DNA from: an uncultured Stomatobaculum sp.
GTDB taxonomy: Bacteria; Bacillota; Clostridia; Lachnospirales; Lachnospiraceae
Reading direction: 5' to 3'
DNA length: 33,670 bases
Assembly (NCBI RefSeq): GCF_937924975.1
Contig: NZ_CALEYG010000039.1
Span: forward strand, 1-33,670
The position numbers were made by a program, and so were the translations under genes. Of this stretch, positions 32,171-33,670 are shown in pieces. The notes beneath the pieces are model-generated. The model was not told the DNA's origin, searched no databases, and saw only the letters and a list, made by a program, of their open reading frames with translations. Every line of letters starts with the position of its first letter. Positions within the stretch are counted from its first letter, which is position 1.

Positions 32171-32809
32171 TTATTCTACACCCACTTTGGGACAGAGGTC
32201 TGACAAATAGCAGGCCGCACAGTTCGGTGCTTTTGCCATGCAATATGTTCTTCCGAGCGCCATCAACCGCGTATTCCAAAGAATCCAAAACGACTCCGGA
32301 AGAACTGTCTTTAATTCCGCTTCCACCTTGGTCGGATCGGTCGCCGTCGCGAGTCCCAGGCGTCTCGAGACGCGTTTGACATGCGTATCGACAACAATGG
32401 AAGGTTTTCCGTAAATCTCTCCGAGAATCAGATTTGCCGTCTTCCTGCCGACCCCGGGTAAGGTTAACAGTGCCTCCATCTCATCCGGTACGGTGCCGTT
32501 AAAACGAAGCAGTAACGCCTGTGCACAGGCGCGCAGATTCCTTGCCTTATTATGATAAAACCCTGTTGTGTAAATCTCTCGCTCTATTTCTTCTTGGCTC
32601 GCCGCTGCAATGTCTTCCAGACGCGAGTAATGTTGGTACAAGACCTTTGTTACCTGATTGACGCGCGCATCCGTGCACTGCGCACTCAGTATGGTCGCAA
32701 GTAACAATTTCCACGGCTCCCGCTCTGTCAAAAATTCCATGGATCTGTCTTCAAAATGTACATTCAGACGATCCATAATCTGTCGAATGCGTCTCTCTTC
32801 TTTCTCCAA
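32171..32809 (-). CDS. nth: Endonuclease III
   Basis: The 212-residue DNA glycosylase/AP lyase removes oxidised pyrimidines. The helix-hairpin-helix motif LPGVGRKTANLILGE supplies the catalytic Lys, and VVDTHVKRVSRRLGL supplies the catalytic Asp. The C-terminal iron-sulfur loop has four cysteines (CMAKAPNCAACYLSDLC). The start is ambiguous. The TTG at 32809 has GGAGG five bases before it and is preferred over the TTG at 32821, which would contain that site. The gene starts only about 24 bases after the terminator of the rRNA/tRNA operon. Confidence 0.92.
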   Translation of the reverse strand: MEKEERRIRQIMDRLNVHFEDRSMEFLTEREPWKLLLATILSAQCTDARVNQVTKVLYQHYSRLEDIAAASQEEIEREIYTTGFYHNKARNLRACAQALLLRFNGTVPDEMEALLTLPGVGRKTANLILGEIYGKPSIVVDTHVKRVSRRLGLATATDPTKVEAELKTVLPESFWILWNTRLMALGRTYCMAKAPNCAACYLSDLCPKVGVE

Positions 32810-32825
32810 TGTTTCCTCCAATCAC

Positions 32826-32854
32826 AAAAAAAGTCACCGCAAGACTGCGATGAC
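32826..32854 (-). terminator. Terminator of the rRNA/tRNA operon
   Basis: A 9-bp stem with one wobble pair (GTCATCGCA with TGCGGTGAC) and a 4-base loop (32833-32854) is followed by seven T residues on the minus strand (32826-32832). It lies 12 bases past the tRNA-Lys gene. Confidence 0.85.
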
Positions 32855-32866
32855 CTGACAAACGAC

Positions 32867-32939
32867 TGAGATACGCGGGACTCGAACCCGCGACAACTTG
32901 ATTAAAAGTCAAGTGCTCTACCACCTGAGCTAGTATCCC
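32867..32939 (-). tRNA. tRNA-Lys (anticodon TTT)
   Basis: The 73-base gene folds into a full cloverleaf with a 7-bp acceptor stem (GGGATAC with GTATCTC, one G-T), T-loop GTTCGAGTC and anticodon loop CTTTTAA. The discriminator is A. The 3' CCA is not encoded. It is the last tRNA of the rRNA operon tail. Confidence 0.95.
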
Positions 32940-32992
32940 ATCTTTCTTCACCTAAAACTATTGATATGGAATACCTTTAGATAAAAGAAAAA

Positions 32993-33065
32993 TGCCTTGG
33001 ACGGGAATCGAACCAGTGACATAAGGATTTTCAGTCCTCCGCTCTACCAACTGAGCTACCAAGGC
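32993..33065 (-). tRNA. tRNA-Phe (anticodon GAA)
   Basis: The 73-base cloverleaf has acceptor stem GCCTTGG/CCAAGGC, anticodon loop CTGAAAA and T-loop GGTTCGATTCC. CCA is not encoded. Confidence 0.95.
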
Positions 33066-33070
33066 ATAAA

Positions 33071-33144
33071 TTGCGGGGACAGGATTTGAACCTGCGACCT
33101 CCGGGTTATGAGCCCGACGAGCTTCCGGACTGCTCTACCCCGCG
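33071..33144 (-). tRNA. Initiator tRNA-fMet (anticodon CAT)
   Basis: The 74-base gene starts CGCGGGG and ends CCCCGCAA, so position 1 (C) and position 72 (A) do not pair, the mark of initiator tRNA. Three G-C pairs next to the anticodon loop CTCATAA also fit the initiator. CCA is not encoded. Confidence 0.95.
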
Positions 33145-33200
33145 ATAGTATGTGATGTGTTGCCACACCAATTTGTTTGTTCACGGCGTTTGCCGCGGAG

Positions 33201-33282
33201 TGGGGGAAAGTGGATTCGAACCACTGAAGGCAGTGCCAGCAGATTTACAGTCTGTCCCCTTTGGCCACTCGGGAATTCCCCC
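33201..33282 (-). tRNA. tRNA-Tyr (anticodon GTA)
   Basis: This 82-base class II tRNA has a long variable arm, acceptor stem GGGGGAA/TTCCCCC and anticodon loop CTGTAAA. CCA is not encoded. Confidence 0.95.
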
Positions 33283-33304
33283 ATATTGTTTGGTTTGATA
33301 CCAA

Positions 33305-33376
33305 AGCCGATGATCGGACTCGAACCGATAACCTGCTGATTACAAATCAGCTGCTCTGCCATTGAGCCACATCGGC
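33305..33376 (-). tRNA. tRNA-Thr (anticodon TGT)
   Basis: The 72-base cloverleaf has acceptor stem GCCGATG/CATCGGC and anticodon loop TTTGTAA. The discriminator is T. CCA is not encoded. Confidence 0.95.
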
Positions 33377-33399
33377 ACGACATAGATTGGTTTTGGTAG

Positions 33400-33472
33400 T
33401 GGGACCTACAGGGCTCGAACCTGTGACCCTCTGCTTGTAAGGCAGATGCTCTCCCAGCTGAGCTAAGATCCC
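33400..33472 (-). tRNA. tRNA-Val (anticodon TAC)
   Basis: The 73-base cloverleaf has acceptor stem GGGATCT/AGGTCCC (one G-T pair) and anticodon loop CTTACAA. CCA is not encoded. Confidence 0.95.
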
Positions 33473-33491
33473 TAATATGTATCAAACCGAG

Positions 33492-33565
33492 CGACCCGAA
33501 ACGGACTTGAACCGTCGACCTCCGCCGTGACAGGGCGGCGCTCTAACCAACTGAGCCATCGGGCC
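33492..33565 (-). tRNA. tRNA-Asp (anticodon GTC)
   Basis: The 74-base cloverleaf has acceptor stem GGCCCGA/TCGGGTC (one G-T pair), discriminator G and anticodon loop CTGTCAC. It is the first tRNA after the 23S gene, with about 65 bases between. Confidence 0.95.
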
Positions 33566-33630
33566 ATCTTTACACCCTGAAAATCGCACACAGAATTTTT
33601 TATCTATTCATCTCTTTTCCCAAACCCTTT

Positions 33631-33670
33631 GGTTAAACCCTCGACCGATTAGTAAGAGTCAGCTGAACGT
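33631..33670 (-). rRNA. 23S ribosomal RNA, 3' end (partial)
   Basis: The last 40 bases on the minus strand contain ACTAATCGGTCGAGGGTTTA, the conserved 3' end of bacterial 23S rRNA. The gene continues past the right edge of the window. The exact 3' end, near 33631, is estimated from the conserved tail. Confidence 0.9.

Noticed and set aside
33566..33630. 5S rRNA gene
   Set aside because: The space is about 65 bases, too short, and no 5S-like sequence is visible.

Overview
The window looks like a chromosomal segment of a Clostridia-class Firmicute, most likely a Lachnospiraceae member. The evidence is: strong AGGAGG-type ribosome binding sites, frequent GTG/TTG starts, a DUF3881-type protein (a family I associate with Lachnospiraceae), a B. 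subtilis-like holB-yaaT-yabB-rsmI-metG-tatD-ksgA gene order, tRNA genes with no encoded CCA, and lipoproteins with Gly/Ser/Ala-rich linkers. The base composition is moderately GC-rich. Genus cannot be settled from sequence alone. Nearly every gene lies on the minus strand, so the window reads from right to left.

Layout from left to right. 1-480: a decayed GNAT acetyltransferase on the plus strand with a terminator. 498-1910: a secreted Gly/Ser/Thr-rich lipoprotein that is probably a beta-helix. 2050-2825: an IS200/IS605-type element with an intact Y1 transposase and a long multi-hairpin right end. 2941-8819: a complete oligopeptide ABC transporter (oppBCDF, then oppA last). 9034-9300: acylphosphatase. 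9420-15045: five genes (TPR, ankyrin, DUF4241, DUF4261 and one unrecognised family) that resemble clustered immunity or accessory proteins of polymorphic-toxin systems. No toxin gene is in the window. 15104-17226: an esterase-like hydrolase and a PepD-type dipeptidase, which fit downstream of peptide uptake. 17371-20004: a DUF3881 protein and a lipoprotein with four peptidoglycan-binding modules and an NlpC/P60 domain.

20076-29914 is a compact housekeeping run (transcribed as sigma-like membrane protein, gmk, holB, ricT, yabB, rsmI, metG, tatD, rsmA). Several junctions overlap, and the run probably ends at a hairpin at 20033-20048. It starts with an unusual protein that joins an ECF sigma region 2-like segment to a membrane span and an extracellular part. 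30060-30406 holds two copies of a transposase zinc-ribbon fragment. 30571-30933 is a small secreted protein with cell-wall-binding-like repeats and a good promoter. trmL follows, then about 570 bases with no convincing gene but with an imperfect tandem repeat of about 131 bases, then nth. The right end is the tail of a ribosomal RNA operon: the 3' end of 23S rRNA, then tRNA-Asp, Val, Thr, Tyr, fMet, Phe and Lys, and a strong terminator. No 5S gene fits between 23S and the tRNAs.

No CRISPR array, complete prophage or obvious defence operon is present. The best candidates for something undescribed are the sigma-like membrane fusion, the multi-hairpin RNA-like region of the IS200 element, the putative immunity cluster and the tandem-repeat intergenic region.
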